Below, one piece after another: positions 1 to 10,032 of a DNA stretch of 64,000 nt. Source of the stretch: Faecalibacterium langellae (lineage in GTDB: Bacteria > Bacillota > Clostridia > Oscillospirales > Ruminococcaceae); the NCBI RefSeq assembly GCF_002549775.1, contig NZ_NMTR01000004.1, positions 186,001-250,000 of the forward strand, read 5' to 3'. Position numbers and translations under genes: made by a program. Each line of letters starts with the position of its first letter. The stretch's first letter is position 1. Under the pieces are notes generated by a model, which had not been told where the DNA came from, searched no databases, and was given only the letters and a program-made list of their open reading frames with translations.

Positions 1-180
1 TTCACCATTGCCAACCTTGTCAACCTGGCCATCCGGGTGCTTCTCTCCTGGTTCGGTGCTCCGATCTGGGGTGTAGCCGTTGTCTGGTACGCCGTGCCCA
101 TCGGCTGGCTTGCGAACTTCTGCATTTCCTTTGCGCAATACCGCACCGGAGCATGGCGTACCCAGAGCCTTGCTCTCTGA
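1..180 (+). CDS. MATE family efflux transporter, C-terminal fragment
   Basis: Open from the first base of the window in frame 1 and ending at TGA 178-180, so only the last 59 residues are present. They contain two hydrophobic stretches (VNLAIRVLLSW and WYAVPIGWLANFCISF) and a short basic tail (QYRTGAWRTQ). This resembles the last helices and tail of multidrug and toxin extrusion transporters. A strong hairpin terminator follows within 20 bases. The family call rests on a short fragment; another polytopic membrane protein is possible. Confidence 0.6.
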   Translation, partial: FTIANLVNLAIRVLLSWFGAPIWGVAVVWYAVPIGWLANFCISFAQYRTGAWRTQSLAL

Positions 181-197
181 CTGCTCTTTCATACACA

Positions 198-240
198 AAG
201 CCCCCGGAATGGACTGTTTTTGTCCATTCCGGGGGCTTTT
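198..240. terminator. Bidirectional rho-independent terminator
   Basis: A 17-bp inverted repeat (AAGCCCCCGGAATGGA with its complement) around a short loop, with T residues on the plus side and A residues on the other. It lies between the converging MATE fragment and secA and can stop both. Confidence 0.9.
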
Positions 241-252
241 ACAGATTCTTCT

Positions 253-3093
<2,841 letters not shown>

Positions 3094-3163
3094 TGGTCAC
3101 ACCTCATAAATCAAAATTCGGGCCATACAAGCGCCCGGAAAATGGACATATCAATACTCCTAT

Positions 3164-3192
3164 ATGATACACCAAAGCGGCAGACGCGTCAA
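3164..3192 (-). promoter_or_regulatory. Sigma-A promoter of secA
   Basis: On the minus strand TTGACG, 17-nt spacer, TATCAT, about 70 bases upstream of the secA start codon. Confidence 0.7.
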
Positions 3193-3259
3193 ACCTACAG
3201 CGATATTTTAGCCGCTTTTTGCATGAATTTTCTGTAAATTCGCGCGGGAAGAGGCGTGA

Positions 3260-3300
3260 AAAAGCAAAAGCCGTCTGCACAGCAGACGGCTTTTGCTTTT
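3260..3300 (-). terminator. Rho-independent terminator after the queT-HAD operon
   Basis: Inverted repeat AAAGCAAAAGCCGTCTG / CAGACGGCTTTTGCTTT, immediately past the stop codon of the HAD gene. Confidence 0.9.
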
Positions 3301-3304
3301 TACT

Positions 3305-3955
3305 TTATAATTTTTCCAGCAGCCGGGGCAGCTGGGCCAGATCGTCGATGACGTTCGGGCACACGGCTTCGAGTCGGGCGCGGGACTGATGCCCGCCGGT
3401 GTAGAGCACGCATTTTGTGCCCAGAGCCTTTGCTACCTCGGCGTCGTGCTGGGTGTCGCCGATCATCACGCAGGCGGCGGGGTCGATGCCGCTTTGGTCC
3501 AGCCAGGCTTTGCCCACCTGCACCTTGCTCACGCCGTAAATGTCTGCAAGGCCGAGCAACTCGGTGAAAAAGCCCTGCAGGCCCCGCGCGGCCACCTGCT
3601 CGATCAGGTAGTCCCGGCGGGAGGCGGAAAGCACGCTCTGCCGCCAGCCCCGGCGCGAAAGCGCGGCCAGCGTATCGGCGGCATGTGCAGACGGGGGACA
3701 GGCGTCCACCCCGGCGTTGTAGTGTTCCATGAAGCGTTCGGCCAGCTCCGGGTAGGGGTGCTTTGCAAAGTCGAAACCGGCGCGAATGTAGTATTCCTCA
3801 ATGGGAAAGCCGAAAATTTCCCGGTAGGCGGCCAGATCGTACCGCTGGGGGTAGCCGTGGACTTCCAGCATCCAGTTCAGGCATCCGTGGGTGAAATCAA
3901 CATCATCCAGCAGGGTGCCGTTCCAGTCCCAGAAGATCATACCGTTTGGCTGCAT
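3305..3955 (-). CDS. HAD family hydrolase (phosphoglycolate phosphatase-like)
   Basis: 216 residues in the haloacid dehalogenase fold. Motif I is FWDWNGTLLDD near the N-terminus, motif II the SVLSAS stretch, and motif III/IV the MIGDTQHDAEVAKALG stretch. The second acidic residue of motif I (DxD) is Asn here, a variant I recall in some clostridial HADs. ATG 3955 was chosen over an upstream in-frame ATG because AGGAGG sits 6 bases before it and homology begins there. It starts 25 bases after the queT stop, so the two are probably cotranscribed. The substrate is unknown; a small phosphate monoester is likely. Confidence 0.85.
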   Translation of the reverse strand: MQPNGMIFWDWNGTLLDDVDFTHGCLNWMLEVHGYPQRYDLAAYREIFGFPIEEYYIRAGFDFAKHPYPELAERFMEHYNAGVDACPPSAHAADTLAALSRRGWRQSVLSASRRDYLIEQVAARGLQGFFTELLGLADIYGVSKVQVGKAWLDQSGIDPAACVMIGDTQHDAEVAKALGTKCVLYTGGHQSRARLEAVCPNVIDDLAQLPRLLEKL

Positions 3956-3980
3956 GGGAAACCTCCTGCGGCAAAGCCGC

Positions 3981-4508
3981 TTATGCCTCGGCAAAAATTT
4001 TGTTCAGGGCCTTGCTGCTTTCGATGATCTTCACCAGCAGCACACCCAGAATGGTGCAGCTGATCAGCTCACCGATGCCAACGGAGATGCCGTTAGTGAT
4101 GCAGGCCAGCCAGATGGGTGCGCTGGAGGAGGGGTCCGGGAACATGACAGCAATCTCAATGCCGATGATCACGGCATTGAACAGCACCGGCGGCAGGCTG
4201 GCCGGGATGGCCAGACCCTTGATACGGATGTTCCGCAGCTTGTAGGTGACCAGGCAGGCCAGCAGGGTAGCCAGGGTGCCGAAGATGACATCCACGATGG
4301 TGGAGCCCAGCAGGTTCGAAAGGAAGCAGCCCAGCACCACGCCTGCAATGTACTCGGCACCGAACACGGGCAGCAGGCACAACGCCTCGGCTACGCGCAC
4401 CTGCACCGCACCATAGGAGAAAGGCTGCAGGACCATGCACAGCACCACATAAATGGCTGCGACCACGCCGCAGCGCACCAGTTTACGGACGGAAGAATTC
4501 TGATTCAT
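3981..4508 (-). CDS. queT: ECF transporter substrate-binding subunit QueT (queuosine precursor uptake)
   Basis: 175 residues, almost entirely hydrophobic, with five to six predicted membrane segments. The sequence (QVRVAEALCLLPVFG, then AGVVLGCFLSNLLGS) matches the QueT/DUF988 family. These are the S components of energy-coupling-factor transporters thought to import preQ0/preQ1 or queuine for tRNA queuosine synthesis. The ECF A/T subunits are not in the window and are normally encoded elsewhere. The structured leader upstream, resembling a preQ1 riboswitch, independently supports the substrate. It is followed by a HAD phosphatase in the same operon. Confidence 0.85.
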   Translation of the reverse strand: MNQNSSVRKLVRCGVVAAIYVVLCMVLQPFSYGAVQVRVAEALCLLPVFGAEYIAGVVLGCFLSNLLGSTIVDVIFGTLATLLACLVTYKLRNIRIKGLAIPASLPPVLFNAVIIGIEIAVMFPDPSSSAPIWLACITNGISVGIGELISCTILGVLLVKIIESSKALNKIFAEA

Positions 4509-4514
4509 GATAAT

Positions 4515-4625
4515 AACTCCAGCGGGAAGATTTTGACCTCGCAGGGCCGCCAGCCCCTGCGGGTTTGCCCGGCATGGTTCGAGACACGCCGGGGAGCCTA
4601 AAATCCTAAGTTGCTCTTACAGGAT
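4515..4625 (-). promoter_or_regulatory. Putative preQ1 riboswitch (class III-like) in the queT leader
   Basis: The transcribed minus-strand leader can form an outer helix pairing GGATTTT (4601-4607) with AAAATCTT (4528-4535). This encloses two hairpins: a 9-bp stem at 4568-4594 (one G-T pair) and CGCAGGG/CCCTGCG at 4540-4561. The 3' part lies next to the queT ribosome-binding sequence CTGGAG. Location before queT, size and a multi-helix junction fit the preQ1-III class, which I know from Faecalibacterium. The class assignment is inference. Confidence 0.6.
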
Positions 4626-4652
4626 GCCGCGCAAAAAAGCACGGCAGAAGGG

Positions 4653-4681
4653 AGTATAGCATAAATTTTGGCAAATTGCAA
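4653..4681 (-). promoter_or_regulatory. Sigma-A promoter of queT
   Basis: Minus strand TTGCAA, 17-nt spacer, TATACT. Transcription would begin near 4646, giving a leader of roughly 140 nt before the queT ATG. Confidence 0.75.
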
Positions 4682-4734
4682 CGAATTTCCGCAGAATCAG
4701 GTACAGATGCAGGTTTTGGCTTGGACCCTTCCGG

Positions 4735-4778
4735 TGAAAAAGAGGTTCCGAAAAGCCCGCAGGCTTTTCGGAACCTCA
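4735..4778 (-). terminator. Terminator of the pdxK-trmL-degV operon
   Basis: Inverted repeat AGGTTCCGAAAAGCC / GGCTTTTCGGAACCT, followed on the minus strand by a T run (CTTTTTC). Confidence 0.85.
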
Positions 4779-4841
4779 AAATAAAAACATAATTACCGCT
4801 GAAACAGCCAGAGTGAAAGCGGAGGCTATTAAAATTGGGTG

Positions 4842-5714
4842 TTATCCGCGCGGATGCCCGGTGTACACCAGTGCCACGGTGTCGGGGCCGGTGTTGGCCG
4901 AGACGACACCGCCCAGCTCAAAGACGATGAGCGGGGCCTTGCCAAAGGCCTTGCGGCAGGCCTTTTCCAGGTCCTCGGCCTGCTTGATGTTGGTGTGGCC
5001 GATCATATATTCAAAGTCTTCCACGCCCTCAGCGCGCTTTTTGCACAGCTCCACCATGGCGGGCACAACTTTGTCGTCGCCGCGCACCTTGCTCTCCACC
5101 TTGGTCTTGCCGTCGATCAGGGTGATGATGGGGCGGATGCCCATCAGCTCGCCCATGACGGCAGCGGCGGCGGAGATGCGGCCGCTCTTTTTCATCTGCT
5201 TCAGGGTGTAGGGTCCCAGGATGATCTCCATGCAGTTCATCTGCTTTTCAAACTCCTGGATGACGTGGCTGATCTCGGCACCGTTCTGCAGCTTGCGGGC
5301 CATCTCGCACAGGTACCAGCCGAACACCATAGAATAGGTGTGGGGGTCCAGCAGGTGGATCTTCAGGTGGTGCTCCGGGCGCTCCTCCCGCAGCATGCCC
5401 TGGGCCATCAGGGCGTTGTTGTAGGTGGAGGAACCGGATTTATTGATGGGCACATGGATGACATCGGTGTAGCCCTCGTCCACATACTGGCAGTACTTCT
5501 CGCAGAACTGGATGGGCGTGATGGCGGCTGTGGAAGGCACACCCTTGGCTGCGCGCATCTTATCGTAGAACTCGGTGTTGGTGCAGCTTTCCCGCTCAAC
5601 GTAATCCACATCGTCCAGCAGGATGTGGAAGCTCATGATGTCGATGCCGTACTTCTCGGCCAGTTCCTGCGGCATGTCGCAGGAGGAATCGGTCAGGATC
5701 GCGATCTTGCTCAT
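4842..5714 (-). CDS. DegV family fatty-acid-binding protein
   Basis: 290 residues, the usual DegV length. The N-terminus IAILTDSSCDMP is the family signature, and the ligand-contacting threonine region (GVPSTAAITPIQF) and GSSTYNNAL motif follow. DegV/FakB proteins bind fatty acids; some present them to the kinase FakA for phosphorylation. ATG 5714 is preferred to the ORF start at 5780 because it precedes the conserved beta strand and has GAGGGA upstream. It lies 8 bases after the trmL stop, so it is translationally linked to it. No fakA is nearby. Confidence 0.9.
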   Translation of the reverse strand: MSKIAILTDSSCDMPQELAEKYGIDIMSFHILLDDVDYVERESCTNTEFYDKMRAAKGVPSTAAITPIQFCEKYCQYVDEGYTDVIHVPINKSGSSTYNNALMAQGMLREERPEHHLKIHLLDPHTYSMVFGWYLCEMARKLQNGAEISHVIQEFEKQMNCMEIILGPYTLKQMKKSGRISAAAAVMGELMGIRPIITLIDGKTKVESKVRGDDKVVPAMVELCKKRAEGVEDFEYMIGHTNIKQAEDLEKACRKAFGKAPLIVFELGGVVSANTGPDTVALVYTGHPRG

Positions 5715-5722
5715 AATGTCCC

Positions 5723-6229
5723 TCATTTCCATTCGTAATCTCGTAAGTGTCCGTGGTCCAACAGCTCCGGGAAGTCCCACTGGCGCAGCACTTCGTAAAC
5801 GCCCACGGCCACGCTGTTGGAAAGGTTCAGGCTGCGGCAGGTATCCCGCATGGGCATCCGGATGCAGTGCTCCTGGTTGGCGGCAAGCAGTGCTTCCGGC
5901 AGGCCGGCATCCTCCCGCCCGAACACCAGATAGGCACCGTCCGGGTACTGTACGTCGGTGTAGCGCTGGGGTGCCTTGGTGGTGAAGTAATAATAGGGGC
6001 CGCTGTTTTTGGCAAAGAACTCGTCAAGGCTGTCGTAGTAGCTGATGTCGAGGTAATGCCAGTAGTCCAGACCCGCATGCTTGAGCTTCTTGTCGTCAAT
6101 GGCAAAGCCCATGGGGCCCACCAGATGCAATCGGCAGGCCGTGCAGGCGCAGGTGCGGGCCACATTGCCGGTGTTCTGCGGGATGCGCGGCTCCACCAGC
6201 ACGATGTTCAGCGTCGGTTTTTCGCTCAT
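5723..6229 (-). CDS. trmL: tRNA (cytidine(34)-2'-O)-methyltransferase TrmL
   Basis: 168 residues of the SPOUT class. Motif 1 PQNTGNVARTC, motif 2 LVFGREDAGLPE and motif 3 SLNLSNSVAVGVYEVLRQ form the trefoil-knot SAM site. TrmL methylates the ribose of the wobble base of tRNA-Leu isoacceptors. Length is close to the E. coli enzyme. It is the second gene of a three-gene minus-strand operon, 12 bases after the pyridoxamine kinase. Confidence 0.92.
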   Translation of the reverse strand: MSEKPTLNIVLVEPRIPQNTGNVARTCACTACRLHLVGPMGFAIDDKKLKHAGLDYWHYLDISYYDSLDEFFAKNSGPYYYFTTKAPQRYTDVQYPDGAYLVFGREDAGLPEALLAANQEHCIRMPMRDTCRSLNLSNSVAVGVYEVLRQWDFPELLDHGHLRDYEWK

Positions 6230-6241
6230 CGGTGCACCCCC

Positions 6242-7078
6242 TCAGTCGTTCCAGGCCACCGGGCACAGCCGGGGCAGCAGGGGCTCGAACCAGACGCCGA
6301 ACCGGGTGTCCTGTTCCGGCGGGGTGTTCTGGATGGCCAGGGCCACGAACTCGGCGGCGTTGTCGGCGGCAGCACTCAGGGCGTTGCCCTGCAGCAGCGA
6401 GCCAATCAGCACCGCGCCGTACAAGTCGCCTGTGCCGGGGAAGCTGCGGCGGATGTGCAGCTTCTTGACAAGGAAGCGGTCGCTGCCGCTGCCCGCGCAG
6501 CCGATGTACTGCCCCAGCGGCAGGCCGGTGACCACCGCGCCCGGGGCGATGGCGGTCAGCTCGTCGGCCAGGGCCTGTGCGGCCTCGTCGGTGAGGGGCT
6601 CGGTCTGGGGCGTGCGCTGCAGCAGAAGCTGGGCCTCGGTGTAGTTGGGCAGGATCAGGTCCGCCGCCTGGCACAGCGCCCGGATGCGGTCGATCAGTGC
6701 CGGGGTGACGGTGGAGTAGGCCTTGCCGTTATCGCCCATCACCGGGTCCACCACCTTTTTGGCGGCGGGCCACAGGGCAAAGGCTTTCTCGGCCAGGGCC
6801 ACCTGCGCTTCGCCGCCCAGATAGCCGGTATAGATGCAGTCAAACTCCACACCCAGGGCACGGTAGTGCTCCAGCGCCTGCGCGCCGTAGGTGCTGCCGT
6901 CCAGCCGGGCGGGGTCGCCCAGGCCGCCGGTGTGGGTGGAGAGCACCACCGTGGGCAGGGCCACGGGCTGCACGCCCATGACCGACAGCACCGGCAGGAT
7001 CACCGCCAGGCTGCACCGGCCCATACCGGACAGATCGTGGATGCAGAGAACTTTTTTGGGTTCAACAGGATATATCAA
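6242..7078 (-). CDS. Pyridoxamine/pyridoxal kinase (PdxY-like, ribokinase superfamily)
   Basis: 278 residues. The N-terminus VLCIHDLSGMGRCSLAVILPVL is the signature of bacterial pyridoxamine kinases. VVDPVMGDNGKAY and ILPNYTEAQLLL follow, and the anion-hole/catalytic GTGDLYGAVLIG is near the C-terminus, with Asp as base. It salvages B6 vitamers to pyridoxal phosphate. A TTG start at 7078 is proposed: AGGAGG lies 9 bases upstream, the conserved fold starts just after it, and no in-frame ATG fits. An ATG further upstream (7141) would precede the ribosome-binding site. First gene of the operon with trmL and degV. Confidence 0.85.
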   Translation of the reverse strand: MIYPVEPKKVLCIHDLSGMGRCSLAVILPVLSVMGVQPVALPTVVLSTHTGGLGDPARLDGSTYGAQALEHYRALGVEFDCIYTGYLGGEAQVALAEKAFALWPAAKKVVDPVMGDNGKAYSTVTPALIDRIRALCQAADLILPNYTEAQLLLQRTPQTEPLTDEAAQALADELTAIAPGAVVTGLPLGQYIGCAGSGSDRFLVKKLHIRRSFPGTGDLYGAVLIGSLLQGNALSAAADNAAEFVALAIQNTPPEQDTRFGVWFEPLLPRLCPVAWND

Positions 7079-7163
7079 ATAAGGGAACCTCCTTACCAGT
7101 ATGCAGAATGGGCTGCGGCCGGGTGGACCCGCACACAACACCCCATCATAAACATCGTAGAAC

Positions 7164-7192
7164 AGTATACCACAAATTTCTGCATAAAAAAA
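7164..7192 (-). promoter_or_regulatory. Possible promoter of the pdxK-trmL-degV operon
   Basis: Minus-strand TATACT at 7164-7169 with only a T-rich -35 (TTTTTT) 17 nt upstream. Only the -10 is convincing. Confidence 0.4.
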
Positions 7193-7265
7193 GCGGATAC
7201 CAGATAGTTTACAGGAAATAATAATGCCGGAGACCGGATCTTTTCACCGAAAGGAGTTTTGCAAC

Positions 7266-7472
7266 ATGAAACACGAAACGAACAGTTCTTCCGGAATGCT
7301 GCTGGGCATGGCGGCCGGTGCGGCTCTGGGTGCCGTGGGCGTCATGGCCGCCACCCAGAACCAGCGCCAGCTGCGCCGCACCACCCGCAAGGTGATGAAG
7401 GGTGCAGAGAACGCCGTGCTGCAGCTGGACAAAATGGTCGGCGACTTTGTGGAAAAGCACATGGAAGGCTAA
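7266..7472 (+). CDS. Small hypothetical protein with Gly/Ala-rich hydrophobic segment
   Basis: 68 residues. ATG 7266 has GAAAGGAG 11 bases upstream, better than the in-frame ATG at 7224. Residues 9-30 are hydrophobic and glycine/alanine rich (GMLLGMAAGAALGAVGVMAA), followed by a basic region (QRQLRRTTRKVMK) and an amphipathic C-terminus. The layout resembles YtxH-like small membrane proteins of Firmicutes, but I cannot name the family. It stands alone and is followed at once by a strong terminator, which supports expression. Confidence 0.7.
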   Translation: MKHETNSSSGMLLGMAAGAALGAVGVMAATQNQRQLRRTTRKVMKGAENAVLQLDKMVGDFVEKHMEG

Positions 7473-7513
7473 AAAAAAAAACGCCGTTCCGAACGGAACG
7501 GCGTTCTTTTTTG
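7473..7513. terminator. Bidirectional terminator
   Basis: AACGCCGTTCCG / CGGAACGGCGTT flanked by A10 on the left and T6 on the right. It serves the small gene on the plus strand and the secreted protein gene converging from the minus strand. Confidence 0.9.
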
Positions 7514-7518
7514 AACAC

Positions 7519-7992
7519 TTACTTTACCCAGATGCACATGCGGGCGGTGGTGTTGATCTCGCCCAGGACACTCAGGTCCATCTGGATGTTGCAGGTGACG
7601 GTCAGCGCCTTGTTGGCGTCACTGCCGGTCAGCACGGACGCGGGCAGGTTCTTGATGGTGAGCACGGCCGTGCCCTTGGAGATATCACCGGAGACGGTGC
7701 CGGAGTAGGTCACGTCGCCGATGGTCAGGCCGGACAAATAGCCGGTGACGCCCATCTTGCTCACCTGCTGAATGGGCAGGGTGAGGGTGTAGGTGCCGTT
7801 GGACTGGCGGGTGAGGGTGGCGTCGCGGTCCGCGTCGATGCCGGTGTTGGCCATGGACTCCTTATCGGACTTTTCCTTCCAGAACTTGACGCCCACCTTG
7901 GAGCTGGAAGCAGCGCCTGCGCCCAGTGCCAGCATGCACAGCAGCACCAGCGAAAGCACCACGGAACCGATGCGTTTATAAGATCTTGTCAT
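7519..7992 (-). CDS. Secreted hypothetical protein
   Basis: 157 residues. The N-terminus MTRSYKRIGSVVLSLVLLCM leads to an AGA-A cleavage region near residue 27, a standard Sec signal peptide. The mature part of about 130 residues is rich in Thr, Ser, Val and Gly with alternating hydrophobic residues, suggesting a beta-sandwich. It contains GTYTLTLPIQQVSKMGVTGY and a SGTVSGDISKGTAVLTIK stretch. I do not recognise the family; a surface or ligand-binding beta domain is possible. There is no sortase motif or C-terminal anchor, so it should be released or loosely surface-bound. Confidence 0.75.
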   Translation of the reverse strand: MTRSYKRIGSVVLSLVLLCMLALGAGAASSSKVGVKFWKEKSDKESMANTGIDADRDATLTRQSNGTYTLTLPIQQVSKMGVTGYLSGLTIGDVTYSGTVSGDISKGTAVLTIKNLPASVLTGSDANKALTVTCNIQMDLSVLGEINTTARMCIWVK

Positions 7993-8085
7993 AAAGATTC
8001 AGCCTTTCCTGCCGCAGAAGGCGGCTCTTTACCGGCTTTGCGGGAACACGCCAAAATGGTGGAGAAAAGCCGGTTTGTCAATGCT

Positions 8086-8114
8086 ACCATAGCATAGCTG
8101 GGGCAAAATGTCAA
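8086..8114 (-). promoter_or_regulatory. Sigma-A promoter of the secreted protein gene
   Basis: Minus strand TTGACA, 17-nt spacer, TATGGT, about 95 bases before the start codon. Confidence 0.65.
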
Positions 8115-8177
8115 TCTGCTTCGTAATTATTTCACAAAAATGTTGCACATTGACGGAATACAGTGGAAAATGCGACG

Positions 8178-8216
8178 AAAAGAGCCGCCTCTCCGGCGGG
8201 AGAAGCGGCTCTTTGA
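8178..8216 (-). terminator. Terminator of the [FeFe] hydrogenase gene
   Basis: AAAGAGCCGCTTCTCC paired with a near-perfect complement at 8178-8216, just past the hydrogenase stop codon, with Ts following on the minus strand. Confidence 0.85.
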
Positions 8217-8232
8217 AAATCAGTAGCGGTAC

Positions 8233-9783
8233 TTAGACCTCAAAGTTGGGGTCATCCTTCAAAACGTGGATCTCGCTCATGAAGGGGCTCTGCTCCGGGT
8301 CGGCGAAGGGAGCCTTCTTGATATACTGGTTCAGCTGGACGGCGGTGCGTGCGGGGTCGGCAATGGTGCCTGCGCCGCCGATGCAGCCGCCCGGGCAGCC
8401 CATGCCTTCCAGCAGGTAGCCGTTGTACTTGCCGGCCTTGGCCAGCATCAGCAGCTTCTTGCACTCGGCCAGGCCCTGTGCGGATGCGATCTTGACCTCC
8501 ATGTCGGGGTGCCATTCCTTGATCTTGTCGGCAACGGCCTTGGCAACGCCGCCGGACTGTGCAAAGCCGCGGCCTGCAGCGGATGCAGCGTGCAGGGCTT
8601 CGTCCTCGTCCACCTCCAGCAGGCTGGTGTCGATGTCCTTGGCCTCGATGATGCCGGCCAGCTCCTCAAAGGTCAGCACGAAGTCCACGTCCGAACGGAC
8701 GGTGCGGCGGGAAGCTTCCAGCTTCTTGGCGGCGCAGGGGCCGATGAAGCACATGCGGGCCTCGGGGTCCTTCTGCTTCATCATGCGGGCGGTGAACACC
8801 ATGGGGGTCATGGTCATGGAGATGTTCTTGGCAAGATCGGGGAAGGCGGTCTTTGCCATCATGCTCCATGCCGGGCAGCAGGAAGTTGCCATGAAGTTCA
8901 GCTTCTCGGGCACTTCCTCCAAAAAGTCGTGTGCTTCGTCCACGGTGCACAGGTCGGCACCGATGGCAACCTCGACCACGTCGTAGAAACCGACGGCCTT
9001 CAGGGCGGCCTTGAGCTTGCCGGTGGAGGCCAGACCCGGGAACTGGTTGATGAAGGCGGGAGCCACCAGCGCGTAGATGCGGTCGCCGCGGTTGAAGCCC
9101 TGAATCAGCTGATAGATCTGGCCCTTGTCGGCGATGGCACCGAAGGGGCAGTTGACCAGGCACTGGCCGCAGGAAACGCACTTGCTGTAGTCGATCTCGG
9201 CACGGCCCAGCTCGTCAGAGTGGATGGCACCCATGCCGCAGGCGGCTGCGCAGGGGCGCTCGGTCTTGACGATGGCGTTGTAGGGGCACACGCCGACGCA
9301 GCGGCCGCACTTGATGCACTTGTCCTGATCGATGGTGGAGCGGCCGCTCTCCCAAGTGATGGCCTTCTTGGGGCACACTTCCATACAGGGGTGGGCCAGA
9401 CAGCCCTGGCACAGGTCGGAGACCTTGACCAGCTTTTCCGGGCAGCGGTTGCAGGCGAACTTGATCACGTTCACCAGCGGGGGATCATAGTACTTATCGG
9501 CGATGGAAGCATCTTCCAGACCGGAGACGACGCTGTTGTGCTCGTCCATGCGGCGGGTGGGCAGGCCCATGGCCAGACGGACGCGCTCCTCAACGATGGC
9601 GCGCTCCAGGAAGATGTCCTTGCGCAGCTTGCCTTCCTCGCCGGGGATGATGGTGTAGGGGATCTTGCGCATCAGGTGGTTTGCCTGCTCACCCTTGACA
9701 TTGGCGTAGGCCATGCGGGCGACCTCGGTGAACACCTGACGGCGGATCTGGATGACCGTGGTATTGATTCCTCTGAAACTCAT
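8233..9783 (-). CDS. Monomeric [FeFe] hydrogenase (group B-like)
   Basis: 516 residues. Ferredoxin-like [4Fe-4S] motifs occupy about residues 125-212 (including CIKCGRCVGVCP at 156-167 and CVSCGQCLVNCP at 202-213). The H-cluster domain has L1 TSCCPAW (300-306), L2 IGPCAAKK (347-354) and L3 EGMGCPGGCIGG (459-470). These carry the four cysteines that hold the H cluster, although the L2/L3 surroundings differ from classic group A enzymes (MPCxxK, EVMAC). It should exchange electrons between ferredoxin and protons in the cytoplasm. Maturases HydE/F/G are not in the window. It appears monocistronic, with a structured leader upstream. The group assignment is inference from the motifs. Confidence 0.9.
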   Translation of the reverse strand: MSFRGINTTVIQIRRQVFTEVARMAYANVKGEQANHLMRKIPYTIIPGEEGKLRKDIFLERAIVEERVRLAMGLPTRRMDEHNSVVSGLEDASIADKYYDPPLVNVIKFACNRCPEKLVKVSDLCQGCLAHPCMEVCPKKAITWESGRSTIDQDKCIKCGRCVGVCPYNAIVKTERPCAAACGMGAIHSDELGRAEIDYSKCVSCGQCLVNCPFGAIADKGQIYQLIQGFNRGDRIYALVAPAFINQFPGLASTGKLKAALKAVGFYDVVEVAIGADLCTVDEAHDFLEEVPEKLNFMATSCCPAWSMMAKTAFPDLAKNISMTMTPMVFTARMMKQKDPEARMCFIGPCAAKKLEASRRTVRSDVDFVLTFEELAGIIEAKDIDTSLLEVDEDEALHAASAAGRGFAQSGGVAKAVADKIKEWHPDMEVKIASAQGLAECKKLLMLAKAGKYNGYLLEGMGCPGGCIGGAGTIADPARTAVQLNQYIKKAPFADPEQSPFMSEIHVLKDDPNFEV

Positions 9784-9820
9784 TCCAATCTCTCCTTGCT
9801 TTGCTCAAAACGAACAGACT

Positions 9821-9911
9821 GCTCCGCGCCCCGGCAGCGAACCTGCCGCAGAAAAAGACGGAGCGCACGGGCCGCATTGGTACCACACCGCTGCAAACGG
9901 TGCTGCGGCCC
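9821..9911 (-). promoter_or_regulatory. Structured 5' leader of the hydrogenase gene
   Basis: The minus-strand transcript can form an 8-bp stem (GGGCCGCA/TGCGGCCC, 9869-9876 with 9904-9911) enclosing CACCG/CGGTG. A second element pairs GCTCCG/CGGAGC (9821-9826 with 9859-9864) around the hairpin CGGCAG/CTGCCG. No run of Ts follows, so neither stem is an ordinary terminator. Not matched to any riboswitch class I know. Confidence 0.45.
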
Positions 9912-9960
9912 GAAGATTCCAATTTCATTTTACCATAAAGGGAGTGGCAAGAAAAGAGAA

Positions 9961-9996
9961 AAAGCGCAAAATTTGTTAAAAATTTGCGCTTTTGTG
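9961..9996 (-). terminator. Terminator of mtaB
   Basis: AAGCGCAAAATTT / AAATTTGCGCTT inverted repeat, with a T-rich tail on both strands, just downstream of the mtaB stop. Confidence 0.8.
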
Positions 9997-10032
9997 CTTT
10001 TGTATAAAAGAACCAAAAATGAGGGCTGAAAA

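Noticed and set aside
9869-9911. T-box riboswitch before the hydrogenase gene (TGGTACC within a stem)
   Set aside because: The T-box consensus is broken by an insertion, there is no stem I-like region, no terminator follows and the gene is not an amino-acid or tRNA-ligase gene.
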